From Neolewinella antarctica (lineage in GTDB: Bacteria > Bacteroidota > Bacteroidia > Chitinophagales > Saprospiraceae), in assembly GCF_011927835.1 (NCBI RefSeq), contig NZ_JAATJH010000001.1, positions 449,104-513,103 of the forward strand: a DNA stretch of 64,000 bases. Reading direction: 5' to 3'. Every line of letters begins with the position of its first letter. Within the stretch, counting starts at the first letter, position 1. Position numbers and translations under genes: made by a program. The notes under the pieces are model-generated. The model was not told the DNA's origin and did not search any database. It saw only the letters and a program-made list of their open reading frames with translations. Of the stretch, positions 55,137 to 62,808 are shown piece after piece.

Positions 55137-55188
55137 GGGACCGGTGCCGAGGATATTTGACGGACGCCAGGGTATTTACCCAACGAGC

Positions 55189-55196
55189 TATCTTCG
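55189..55196 (+). promoter_or_regulatory. -7 box of the PAP2 gene, leaderless
   Basis: TATCTTCG, with five bases to the ATG at 55202. No -33 element of normal spacing was found. Confidence 0.5.
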
Positions 55197-55201
55197 TGAC
55201 C

Positions 55202-55954
55202 ATGGACAACCTTCCCCCCGACGGACAAGCGGAGCAGGAACCGGTCAGTTTTTTCCGGCACAACTGGTTGTTTCTCGTGGCAACCTTACTGCTCGTCGTG
55301 GCCAGCCTTTACTTACTGTTTACCTCCCAGCAGGGCGATACGCTGATCGTTATTAATCAGTACCGCAGTGTCTTCTTCGACTACTTTTTTAAGATCGGTA
55401 CCCACTTCGGGGAGCCCGTCGCTTACGCTGGCGTGGTGGCCATCGTGGGTGCATTTAGCTACCGCAAGGCATTATTTGCCGTACTGACCGGGGCGGCCGC
55501 CGGGGTACTTGCCGGGGTGCTGAAGCTCTGTTTCGCTGAGGCCCGACCGCTACGCTGGTTTTTCGACAATCACGAAGCCACCTGGCACAGCCTGAACCAC
55601 TTCGAGGAGGAGTGGCGGAGCTGGGCGGAGGTGGGTAGTTTTCCGAGCGGCCACACCGCCTCGGCGTTCGCGCTCTACTCCTTTCTTTCCTTCAACGCGC
55701 GTTCCGGTAAACTACCCATCACCCTGTTTTGCCTGGCACTCGCCGCCATGGTGGGATTTAGCAGAATGTACCTACTCTATCACTTTTTGCGTGACGTGAC
55801 GGCGGGCGCGGTGCTGGGCGTCACGGTTGCCATCGTTGTCTACTACTGGCAGGACAAACTTTTCGCCAACCACGCAATTTTAAAGCGTGGTTGGGCCACG
55901 CGCTTTCGTACCTTGCCGCCCGTAACGGAAAAAGTCAGCCCACCAGAAGCGTAA
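55202..55954 (+). CDS. PAP2-superfamily phosphatase
   Basis: 250 residues from the ATG at 55202. Six hydrophobic helices carry the three-part phosphatase motif: KLCFAEARPLRWF (motif 1, K--RP-like, with Arg), GSFPSGHTASAF (motif 2) and FSRMYLLYHFLRDVTAGAVLG (motif 3, SR-YL--H---D). It would dephosphorylate a lipid phosphate, such as undecaprenyl diphosphate or phosphatidate, on the periplasmic face. The substrate is not determined. Confidence 0.85.
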   Translation: MDNLPPDGQAEQEPVSFFRHNWLFLVATLLLVVASLYLLFTSQQGDTLIVINQYRSVFFDYFFKIGTHFGEPVAYAGVVAIVGAFSYRKALFAVLTGAAAGVLAGVLKLCFAEARPLRWFFDNHEATWHSLNHFEEEWRSWAEVGSFPSGHTASAFALYSFLSFNARSGKLPITLFCLALAAMVGFSRMYLLYHFLRDVTAGAVLGVTVAIVVYYWQDKLFANHAILKRGWATRFRTLPPVTEKVSPPEA

Positions 55955-56025
55955 TGACTGCTTGAGTGCCCGTTGACGCCACCACTCCGGGGTGTTTCCC
56001 CGCCCCAGCCAATCCAAAGTAATCT

Positions 56026-57228
56026 ATGCCCTACCCCACCATTGCCGTCATCCGTGAAGGCAAAGTACCGCCCGATAGCCGCACCCCCCTCACGCCGAAA
56101 CAAGTCGCCAAACTACGCGGCCGCGGCATCGATATCGTCGTGCAACCCAGCGAGGGTCGCATTTTCAAGGACCACGAGTACGCCGAGCTGGGCGTCCCCC
56201 TCGTCGAAGACGTTACGGGCCGCGAGCTCTTGCTCGGCGTTAAAGAAGTCCCCATCGAGCAGCTTATTCCGAAAAAGACCTACTGCTTCTTCGCACACGT
56301 TGCCAAGCAACAGCCCTACAACCAACCCCTCCTCCGCGCCCTCCTCGACGACGGCATCCGGATGATCGACTACGAATACCTCACCGACGCGGAAGGACGC
56401 CGGCTAATCGCCTTCGGCTACTGGGCCGGTATGGTCGGTGCCCACAACGCCGTGTGGACCTACGCCCAGCGGACGGGCAAATTCGAATTTCCTCGCCTCA
56501 AAGACTTGTTTGACTACAACGCCGCCAAAGAAATCTACGGCAAACTCAAGCTCCCGAAAATGCGGGTCGTGCTCACGGGCACCGGTCGGGTTGGCAAAGG
56601 GGCCGCGCGCGTGCTGCGGGACATTGGTTTTGCGGAGGTCAGCCCCGAAGAATACCTCAACGGCACGGGGAAAGCCGTTTTTACTATTCTCAACGTGAAG
56701 CACTACGCCAAGCACCCGGACGGTAGTCCCTTTACCAAGAAGGAATTCTACCGGGACGGCTCCAAATTCGTCAGCAACTTCCGCCGCTACGCCGAAGTGT
56801 CGGACGTGTTCATCAACGGTATTTTTTGGGACGGTAAGGCACCTGCCTTCTTTACCACCGAAGAAATGGCGCACGAGGATTTCCGCATCGAAGTGATCGG
56901 TGACGTGACCTGCGACATTGCCCCGGCTTCCAGCGTGCCGTCAACGCTCTTCGCTTCCACCATTGCCGACCCCGTGTTTGGCTTCGACCCCAAGACCGGT
57001 AAAGAAACCGAGCCCTTCCAGGACGGTATGATCGACGTCATGTCCATCGACAACCTCCCCAGCGAGCTTCCGCGCGACGCCAGTAAGGCATTCGGTCAGA
57101 TCTTCATTGAGAGTATCCTGCCGGAATTTGAAAAAGGGTCGTCAGAGATTCTCGACCGGGCGAGTATTGCCTGGAAAGGTGATTTGGGGCCGGAGTTTAA
57201 GTATTTGGAAGCGTATTCAAATGCGTAA
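56026..57228 (+). CDS. Saccharopine dehydrogenase (lysine-forming)-like enzyme
   Basis: 400 residues of the alanine dehydrogenase/PNT superfamily. IREGKVPPDSRTPLTPKQVAKL at the N-terminus, KKTYCFFAHVAKQQPYNQPLLRALL, the Lys/His-containing substrate region, and an NAD-binding motif VVLTGTGRVGKGAARVLRDIG point to the Lys1-type saccharopine dehydrogenase rather than alanine dehydrogenase. It would interconvert saccharopine with lysine and 2-oxoglutarate using NAD. No other lysine-pathway gene is nearby. Confidence 0.75.
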   Translation: MPYPTIAVIREGKVPPDSRTPLTPKQVAKLRGRGIDIVVQPSEGRIFKDHEYAELGVPLVEDVTGRELLLGVKEVPIEQLIPKKTYCFFAHVAKQQPYNQPLLRALLDDGIRMIDYEYLTDAEGRRLIAFGYWAGMVGAHNAVWTYAQRTGKFEFPRLKDLFDYNAAKEIYGKLKLPKMRVVLTGTGRVGKGAARVLRDIGFAEVSPEEYLNGTGKAVFTILNVKHYAKHPDGSPFTKKEFYRDGSKFVSNFRRYAEVSDVFINGIFWDGKAPAFFTTEEMAHEDFRIEVIGDVTCDIAPASSVPSTLFASTIADPVFGFDPKTGKETEPFQDGMIDVMSIDNLPSELPRDASKAFGQIFIESILPEFEKGSSEILDRASIAWKGDLGPEFKYLEAYSNA

Positions 57229-57240
57229 CGTTTCCCGAAC

Positions 57241-57309
57241 GATGCACCGTCCCGGCGCGAGATGACCTAAGTATACGCGTCCGACTTGTTCGCGCCGGGG
57301 CGGCGCATC
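57241..57309. terminator. Long hairpin between convergent genes
   Basis: Arms 57241-57260 (GATGCACCGTCCCGGCGCGA) and 57290-57309 pair over 20 bp with two mismatches that can be G-U in RNA; the loop is 29 nt. It separates the saccharopine-dehydrogenase-like gene and miaA, which converge, so it probably ends both transcripts. Confidence 0.6.
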
Positions 57310-57361
57310 GACCGGCATACCATTATAGTCCCGAGGTAATTCTAATAGGTGTATTTTTATT

Positions 57362-58219
57362 CTAGGGTGTGACGACCGGCATATAGTTTGCCCCCCGAAA
57401 CCAGGTCCCCTGTCGCTTAGCGTACCGCCGGCTGTGTTGCTTGATTAATTCGATGACCCTTGCCCGGTTGTATTCCCCCCTAAAGTACGGCCACCATTCG
57501 CGGTAGCCCACCGTTTGTAGGGCGGGTAGATCCTGGTGGACGGTTAACGATTGAGCTTCGGCCTCGAGACCCGCAGCTACCATTTGGGCAACCCGTCGGT
57601 TGATCCGGTCATAAAGCAACTCGCGCGGTAGGTCGGTGGTTAGGTACGCTACGTCGAACGGACGGGCGGGGCGCTTGCCCAGATAACTGCTGTAGGGCTG
57701 ACCTTCGCTCAGACTCACCTCCAACATTCTCTGTAGTCTTCGGGGGTTTGCCCGATCAACGGTAGCGTAGGTGGTCGGATCCAATTCAGCTAGGAGCTGT
57801 TGCCACCCGGCGATGCCTTTTTCTTCCCATAAACATTGCACCCGCGACCGCGCCGCATCCGTCACGTCGGGAAACTCGTCAAGGCCCTCACACAGGGCAC
57901 GCAGGTAGAGGCCGCTGCCGCCAACCACAATCAGATGCTCGGCACCGGTGAACCGATCATGATACAATTGTAACGCCTCGCGGGCGAAAGAACCGGCGGT
58001 AAGGGGGTCGAGAATGCTCCGATCGGCCACGAAATGATGCGGCACGGCGGCCAACTCTTCCTCCGTGGGCCGCGCGTTGCCGATCTTCATCTCGGTGTAG
58101 AATTGTCGACTATCCGCACTAATAATCTCCGTGCCGTACTGCTTTGCGAGCTTGATGGCCAAAGTAGTCTTTCCACTCGCCGTAGGTCCGCCAACCACAG
58201 TCAATTTCGTACGTGGCAT
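57362..58219 (-). CDS. miaA: tRNA dimethylallyltransferase
   Basis: 285 residues. P-loop VVGGPTASGKTTLAIKLA, the conserved ISADSRQFYTEMKIGNARPT, HHFVADRSILDPLTAGSFA and VGGSGLYLRALCEGLDEFPDV are all present. It transfers a dimethylallyl group to A37 of tRNAs reading UNN codons. It is the last gene of the trp operon: ATG overlaps the trpA stop (ATGA). An 18-bp motif copy encodes AARSRVQ (~residues 125-131). Confidence 0.94.
   Translation of the reverse strand: MPRTKLTVVGGPTASGKTTLAIKLAKQYGTEIISADSRQFYTEMKIGNARPTEEELAAVPHHFVADRSILDPLTAGSFAREALQLYHDRFTGAEHLIVVGGSGLYLRALCEGLDEFPDVTDAARSRVQCLWEEKGIAGWQQLLAELDPTTYATVDRANPRRLQRMLEVSLSEGQPYSSYLGKRPARPFDVAYLTTDLPRELLYDRINRRVAQMVAAGLEAEAQSLTVHQDLPALQTVGYREWWPYFRGEYNRARVIELIKQHSRRYAKRQGTWFRGANYMPVVTP
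57838..57855 (+). repeat. 18-bp dispersed motif, copy 15, within miaA
   Basis: 17 of 18 matches, antisense to the gene. Part of the 30-base block (57836-57865) identical to fahA. Confidence 0.85.
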
Positions 58220-59001
58220 CAGGCGACCGGTTCCAGCACGCTTTCAACGAACTCGCGCGTGGCGGCGGCCACGTCGTCCCGGCCAGCCAGCGCGCGAATG
58301 AAGGCGGACCCGATGATGGCTCCGTTGGCGTATTCGCAGGCCGTCCGGAAACTCTTGGCGTCGCTGATTCCGAAGCCGATTAGTCGTGGCTGCGGTAAGT
58401 TGAGTGCGGCGATACGGGCGAAATAATCCTTCTGCGCCTGGGTGATCTCACCGGACTTTCCAGTGATGCTACTGCTGGAAACCACGTAGATAAAACCGGT
58501 CGATAATTGACCAATCTGCTCGATCCGCTGCTGCGACGTGTTTGGCGTAATCAGAAAAGTTACCTGAATATCGTACTTCTCGGCGATGTGCTTGAACTCG
58601 TTTTCGTACTCGAAGACGGGAAGATCGGGCAGAATTAAGCCGTCGGCACCGGCTTCCTTCGCTGCCTTCACGAAACGTTCCATCCCGTACTGCATCACCT
58701 GGTTGAAGTAGCCCATCAGCACCAACGGAACTTCCGTATGCTGCCGCGCTTCCCGGAGTTGGTCGAACAGCACCTTCAGCGTAAACCCATTCTGCAGCGC
58801 TTTCATGCTACTTTTCTGAATTGTCTCACCGTCCGCCATCGGGTCGGAATACGGGACGCCGACTTCGATCAGGTCGGCACCGGCGCGGTCCAACTCGCGG
58901 ATGATCGTGACGGTATTGTTCAGTTGCGGATAGCCCGCGGTGAAGTACACGTTGAGCAAGTCACTAGATTTTTCGCGGAAGAGTTTCGTGAGTCGGTTCA
59001 T
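58219..59001 (-). CDS. trpA: Tryptophan synthase alpha chain
   Basis: 260 residues. VYFTAGYPQLNNTVTIIRELDRAGADLIEVGVPYSDPMADG contains the catalytic Glu and Asp; VTFLITPNTSQQRIEQI and IGFGISDAKSFRTA form the phosphate site. It splits indole-3-glycerol phosphate and passes indole to TrpB. It overlaps trpB by 4 nt and miaA by 1 nt. Confidence 0.96.
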   Translation of the reverse strand: MNRLTKLFREKSSDLLNVYFTAGYPQLNNTVTIIRELDRAGADLIEVGVPYSDPMADGETIQKSSMKALQNGFTLKVLFDQLREARQHTEVPLVLMGYFNQVMQYGMERFVKAAKEAGADGLILPDLPVFEYENEFKHIAEKYDIQVTFLITPNTSQQRIEQIGQLSTGFIYVVSSSSITGKSGEITQAQKDYFARIAALNLPQPRLIGFGISDAKSFRTACEYANGAIIGSAFIRALAGRDDVAAATREFVESVLEPVA

Positions 59002-60203
59002 GAGTCTTTTAGCTGATCGAGGTAAGTGGTGAAGGCGGCGAGGTCCTTGTCGCCACGGCCGCTGAGGCAGACGACAATGACGTCGTCCGGGCCGTATTCC
59101 ATATCGTCGAGCGCGGCGAAGGCGTGGGCGGTTTCGAGGGCGGGGATGATGCCTTCGGTGCGGGCCGTAAATAGTGCCGCGGCTAGCGCATCGTCGTCGG
59201 TGACGCTGATGGCCTCGGCGCGTTTGCTGTCGATGAGGAAGGCGTGCAGGGGGCCGATGCCGGGGTAATCCAGACCGGCGGAAATACTGTAGGGTTCGAC
59301 AATCTGACCGTCATCGGTCTGCATCAACAGCGTGCGGGAGCCGTGGATGATGCCTTCGGTACCGAGCACGGAAGTGGCGGCGGATTCCCCCGTGTGGATG
59401 CCCTTGCCGGCGGCTTCGACGGACACGAGGCGCACGCGGTCATCGTTCAGGTAGTGGTAGAAAGCACCGGCCGCATTGCTGCCCCCGCCGACGCAGGCAA
59501 CGATGGCGTCGGGGTAATCTCGTCCGATTTTTTCCTGCAACTGCCACTTCATTTCCTCCGAAATCACGGACTGGAAGCGCGCCACCATGTCGGGGTACGG
59601 GTGGGGACCGACGACGGAACCGATGATGTAGTGGGTATCGTCGGGGTTGTTGATCCAGTCGCGGATGGCCTCGTTCGTGGCGTCTTTGAGCGTGCGGGAA
59701 CCACTGAGGGCGGGGCGCACTTCCGCACCGAGCATGCGCATCCGCGCGACGTTCGGCGCCTGGCGGGCGATGTCGACCTCGCCCATGTACACGATGCATT
59801 CCACGCCGACTAGTGCGCAGACGGTAGCCGTAGCAACGCCGTGTTGTCCGGCACCGGTTTCGGCAATAATCCGCTTTTTACCCAGGCGCTGCGCGACCAG
59901 GATTTGGCCGATGGTATTGTTGATCTTGTGCGCGCCGGTGTGGTTCAGGTCTTCGCGTTTGAGGTAGATCTGCGTGCCGTAGTGCTCGCTCATTCGCTTG
60001 GCGAAATAGAGCGGGCTCGGCCGGCCGACGTAATCTTTGAGCAGTGCGTCAAATTCTTTTTTGAACTCGGGCTCCGCCGTCATTTCCCGGTACCGAAGCC
60101 GCAGTTCCTCCACATTGGGGTGTAGCATTTCGGGGATGTAGGCACCACCAAAACGACCGTAATAGCCGCGTTCGTCAACGTCGATGTGCAAATTCTTGGT
60201 CAT
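58998..60203 (-). CDS. trpB: Tryptophan synthase beta chain
   Basis: 401 residues from the ATG at 60203 (MTKNLHIDVDERGYYGRFGG). LKREDLNHTGAHKINNTIGQ holds the PLP Lys, AETGAGQHGVATA the conserved Glu, and ACVGGGSNAAG the phosphate loop. It condenses indole with serine. The gene is separated from trpG by ~175 bp containing copy 16 of the 18-bp motif; trpD, trpC and trpF, usual in this position, are missing. Confidence 0.96.
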   Translation of the reverse strand: MTKNLHIDVDERGYYGRFGGAYIPEMLHPNVEELRLRYREMTAEPEFKKEFDALLKDYVGRPSPLYFAKRMSEHYGTQIYLKREDLNHTGAHKINNTIGQILVAQRLGKKRIIAETGAGQHGVATATVCALVGVECIVYMGEVDIARQAPNVARMRMLGAEVRPALSGSRTLKDATNEAIRDWINNPDDTHYIIGSVVGPHPYPDMVARFQSVISEEMKWQLQEKIGRDYPDAIVACVGGGSNAAGAFYHYLNDDRVRLVSVEAAGKGIHTGESAATSVLGTEGIIHGSRTLLMQTDDGQIVEPYSISAGLDYPGIGPLHAFLIDSKRAEAISVTDDDALAAALFTARTEGIIPALETAHAFAALDDMEYGPDDVIVVCLSGRGDKDLAAFTTYLDQLKDS

Positions 60204-60228
60204 GGTATCGATAAATTTTGGGTAAAGT

Positions 60229-60246
60229 GGGCGCGGACGCGGGTGC
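60229..60246 (-). repeat. 18-bp dispersed motif, copy 16
   Basis: GCACCCGCGTCCGCGCCC on the minus strand, one mismatch, 25 nt before the trpB ATG and oriented with it. A clear -7 box was not found. Confidence 0.8.
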
Positions 60247-60379
60247 CAGAGAAAATACGGGAAGAGCAAAGGACACGGAGTACCGTCTTAATAATGTGCC
60301 TCTTTATAATTGTGGCAGTTAGTCACGGAGTACAATTAAGCCTTCAATCGGTTAGCGAGCGGGTACGTGGGTGTAACCC

Positions 60380-60988
60380 TCACGCAGCGACACCGGTTTT
60401 CGCTTCTATCCGTTCTTTCACGAAGTTGAGTAAATTCTTGATCATCAGCCGTCCGTGCTGCGTCATAATGCTTTCCGGATGGAACTGGACGCCGAAGATT
60501 GGAAACTCCCGGTGCCGCAGGGCCATCACGCCGCCGAACTCACCGGTCGCCGTTATTTGTAATTCAGCCGGCATGCTCGCTGGGTCGATGACCCAGCTGT
60601 GGTACCGACCGGCGTTGAAGCTAGTGGGAATGTTGGCGAACAGCATATCCTCGGCCGTGGTCCGCTCCATGGTCGTCTCGATGCCGTGATGCACTTGGTC
60701 CAGATTCATCAACTGCCCCCCAAACGCCTCCCCGATCGCCTGGTGACCGAGGCAGACGCCGAATATCACTTTCTCTTTGCCGTAGCGCTTAATAATTTCC
60801 GGCATGATCCCTGCATCCGCCGGCACGCCAGGGCCGGGAGACAGAACAATCAGATCGTAGTCCCCCACCCGCTCGACGTCGATTTTATCGTTGCGGTATA
60901 CATCGATGGAATGGCCCAGCTCCTCCTCAACGTACTGCACGAGGTTGTAAGTAAACGAGTCATAATTATCGATAATCAATACATTCAT
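60380..60988 (-). CDS. trpG: Anthranilate synthase glutamine amidotransferase subunit
   Basis: 202 residues. VLIIDNYDSFTYNLVQYVEE, LSPGPGVPADAG, the nucleophile Cys in FGVCLGHQAIGEAFGG and the His/Glu pair in GVQFHPESIMTQHG are intact. It supplies ammonia from glutamine to TrpE. It starts 63 nt behind the trpE stop, with motif B in between. Confidence 0.95.
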   Translation of the reverse strand: MNVLIIDNYDSFTYNLVQYVEEELGHSIDVYRNDKIDVERVGDYDLIVLSPGPGVPADAGIMPEIIKRYGKEKVIFGVCLGHQAIGEAFGGQLMNLDQVHHGIETTMERTTAEDMLFANIPTSFNAGRYHSWVIDPASMPAELQITATGEFGGVMALRHREFPIFGVQFHPESIMTQHGRLMIKNLLNFVKERIEAKTGVAA

Positions 60989-60991
60989 AAG

Positions 60992-61017
60992 AAAGAAAAT
61001 TTCGGATGAGTAATAAC
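60992..61017 (+). repeat. Motif B copy 4
   Basis: AGAAAATTTCGGATGAGTAA then TAAC, in the trpE-trpG gap, antisense to the operon. Closest relative is the copy at 43640. Confidence 0.65.
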
Positions 61018-61051
61018 GTTGACGATGCCCAACTTTGCGGCGGTGTTCCGC

Positions 61052-62482
61052 TTAAATCAGGGATAGCCCTTCCGCCTTGTCCAGTGCTTTGGTCAGTGCA
61101 CCGAGCTTGTGGTAGACCTCCTGGCATTCGCTGTCCTCATCCGACGCGGCCACGACGCCGGCCCCGGCCTGGTAGAACAGCGTGTTGTCCTGCGAAAAGA
61201 AGGACCGGATTAGGATAGCCTGGTTCATTCCGCCCCGAAAATCGATGAGGCCGATCGCACCACCGTAAAACCCACGTTGCTGGTTTTCGTACTGCGCGAT
61301 CAATTCCATGGCTTTGTACTTCGGCGCGCCCGAGAGCGTGCCGGCGGGAAAGGTGTCCCCGAAAATCCTCACCGTTTCGTCGGTTGTCGTCAGGTCGCCC
61401 ACCACTTTGGAAACCAGGTGGATGACGTGGCTGTAGTAGTGTACTTCCCGCAGGCTTTTTACCCGCACGTTCTTGGTGTGGCGGCTCAGGTCATTGCGGG
61501 CCAGGTCGACCAGCATCACGTGCTCGGCGTTTTCTTTGGGGTCGGCGAGGAGGCGTTCGGTGGCAGCGCGGTCTTCGGCTTCGTCGCCCGTCCGGCGGTA
61601 AGTGCCGGCGATGGGGTTGACGGTGGCTACGCCATCGTTGATGACCATTTGGCTTTCCGGGCTGGAACCCATGATGCGGTAGTCACCGTAGTCGAAGTAG
61701 AAAAGGTAGGGCGAGGGGTTGATGCTGCGCAGCGCGCGGTAAACTTGAAACTCGTCGCCCCGGAAGCCCTGCCGGAACTGGCGACTCATCACAATCTGGA
61801 AGACATCACCCACCTGGCAGTGGCGTTTTCCCAGCCGGACGAGTTCTTTAAACTCAGTGTCCGTCAGGTTACTACTTTCTTCTTCGTGCCTGCGAAAGGG
61901 ATGCACGCCCCCACCCCGTTTGATGGCGGCGGTGACTTTCTCGACTTCGCTGACTTGCCCCACGGGAAGGTTTTCGATGATGATCAGTTCGTCGCGGTAG
62001 TGGTGAAAGACCAGGACATACCGGTAGAGGTGGTAGCGGATATCCGGCGACCGCAATACTTTCCGCTGCGCAAATTTCAGGGTATCGAAGTACTGCACCC
62101 CCTCGAAGTTAGTGTGGCCGATCAGTCCGTTGAACTTACCAATGATGGCGTCCGTGTCGGTGTTGTCAATTTCAAAACTCGACAGAAATTCCTGGAGCCG
62201 ACGCGAAACCAGCTGAACGTCGCCGTCTACCGACTCGGAACTAAGGGTCTCCCCGTTCACGTCCTGGCGAATGATCCCGTCCCGCACCCGAAAGGAAGCC
62301 AGCGTTTCCAGCCCGATGATGGAATAGTAGTGTTCGTTGTCCCGCGACTCATTCGACTCCAGCAAAACCGGATCGGTAAAGTCATCGCGCAGGGCCAGGT
62401 AAAGGAGGACGGGCGTGAGGTGATCCGCCGTCATCCGGGTTGTTTGGACGTTGATTTTGTGTTTGGGTGGGGAGCTGGTCAT
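61052..62482 (-). CDS. trpE: Anthranilate synthase component I
   Basis: 476 residues from the ATG at 62482 (MTSSPPKHKINV); the frame is open to 62533, but that part is the attenuator tail. LTPVLLYLALRDDFTDPVLLESNES is the N-terminal tryptophan-binding region. The chorismate-binding domain has GDVFQIVMSRQF, SPSPYLFYFDYGDYRIMGSSPE-type and AGTYRRTGDEAEDRAATERLL and AGTLSGAPKYKAMELI. With TrpG it makes anthranilate. Expression should be attenuated by the trpL leader just upstream. Confidence 0.94.
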   Translation of the reverse strand: MTSSPPKHKINVQTTRMTADHLTPVLLYLALRDDFTDPVLLESNESRDNEHYYSIIGLETLASFRVRDGIIRQDVNGETLSSESVDGDVQLVSRRLQEFLSSFEIDNTDTDAIIGKFNGLIGHTNFEGVQYFDTLKFAQRKVLRSPDIRYHLYRYVLVFHHYRDELIIIENLPVGQVSEVEKVTAAIKRGGGVHPFRRHEEESSNLTDTEFKELVRLGKRHCQVGDVFQIVMSRQFRQGFRGDEFQVYRALRSINPSPYLFYFDYGDYRIMGSSPESQMVINDGVATVNPIAGTYRRTGDEAEDRAATERLLADPKENAEHVMLVDLARNDLSRHTKNVRVKSLREVHYYSHVIHLVSKVVGDLTTTDETVRIFGDTFPAGTLSGAPKYKAMELIAQYENQQRGFYGGAIGLIDFRGGMNQAILIRSFFSQDNTLFYQAGAGVVAASDEDSECQEVYHKLGALTKALDKAEGLSLI

Positions 62483-62540
62483 CTGGTTGGAGAATCTTAA
62501 GGTCGGAAAACCCGCGCGGGCAAAAAAACGCATAAAAAAA

Positions 62541-62564
62541 GCCCGTCGGAGTTTACCGACGGGC
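62541..62564 (-). terminator. trp attenuator terminator
   Basis: GCCCGTCGG and CCGACGGGC (62541-62549, 62556-62564) form a perfect 9-bp stem with a 6-nt loop; on the minus strand seven T follow (62540-62534). It stands between trpL and trpE and is a classical intrinsic terminator. Confidence 0.88.
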
Positions 62565-62610
62565 TAATTATTAGTTTTGTATCGTACAAAGCAGGGCCGC
62601 ATCAGGTTAC

Positions 62611-62667
62611 TCAGGAGTTGAGTTGAGCCCGCCACCAAAGGGAAATACTGCTGCGCTTGTTCTGCAT
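62611..62667 (-). CDS. trpL: trp leader peptide with tandem Trp codons
   Basis: An 18-residue peptide, MQNKRSSISLWWRAQLNS, read on the minus strand from ATG 62667 to TGA 62611-62613. Two adjacent TGG codons (62637-62632) stand at positions 11-12, as in proteobacterial TrpL. The terminator at 62541 follows 47 nt later. CGGGCT right after the Trp codons (62631-62626) is complementary to AGCCCG at the start of the terminator stem, which allows an alternative pairing. The -7 box four bases upstream implies a leaderless mRNA beginning at the ATG. Leader role is inferred from this arrangement. Confidence 0.8.
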   Translation of the reverse strand: MQNKRSSISLWWRAQLNS

Positions 62668-62671
62668 GGCG

Positions 62672-62679
62672 CTAAGGTA
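62672..62679 (-). promoter_or_regulatory. -7 box of the trp operon
   Basis: TACCTTAG on the minus strand, four bases before the trpL ATG, close to the TAnnTTTG consensus. TTTAGA about 24 nt upstream is a weak -33. Confidence 0.5.
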
Positions 62680-62722
62680 ACTACGGGGAATCGATTTATC
62701 TAAATTCCGGTTAAAGTTGTTA

Positions 62723-62787
62723 GCCACACAAACACAAAAGCACAGAAAAGCAAGTTCCATAATTTTGTATTTGTGTGTTTTTGTGGC
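62723..62787. repeat. CACAAACACAAAA hairpin, second copy
   Basis: GCCACACAAACACAAAAGCA on the left and, as complement, GCCACAAAAACACACAAATA on the right pair imperfectly around a ~20-nt loop. It lies just past the end of the ion channel gene. Same family as 36947-37035. Confidence 0.65.
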
Positions 62788-62808
62788 AGAAAATCCACCC
62801 GGGAATGC

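Noticed and set aside
9924-55181. Palindrome GGGTAAATACCC at 9924 and its complement at 55170
   Set aside because: Only two copies and low complexity; not enough to call an element.
61277-62500. 407-codon open frame on the plus strand opposite trpE
   Set aside because: trpE is a clear family member on the minus strand; the opposite frame is a by-product of G+C-rich codon use and shows no domain.
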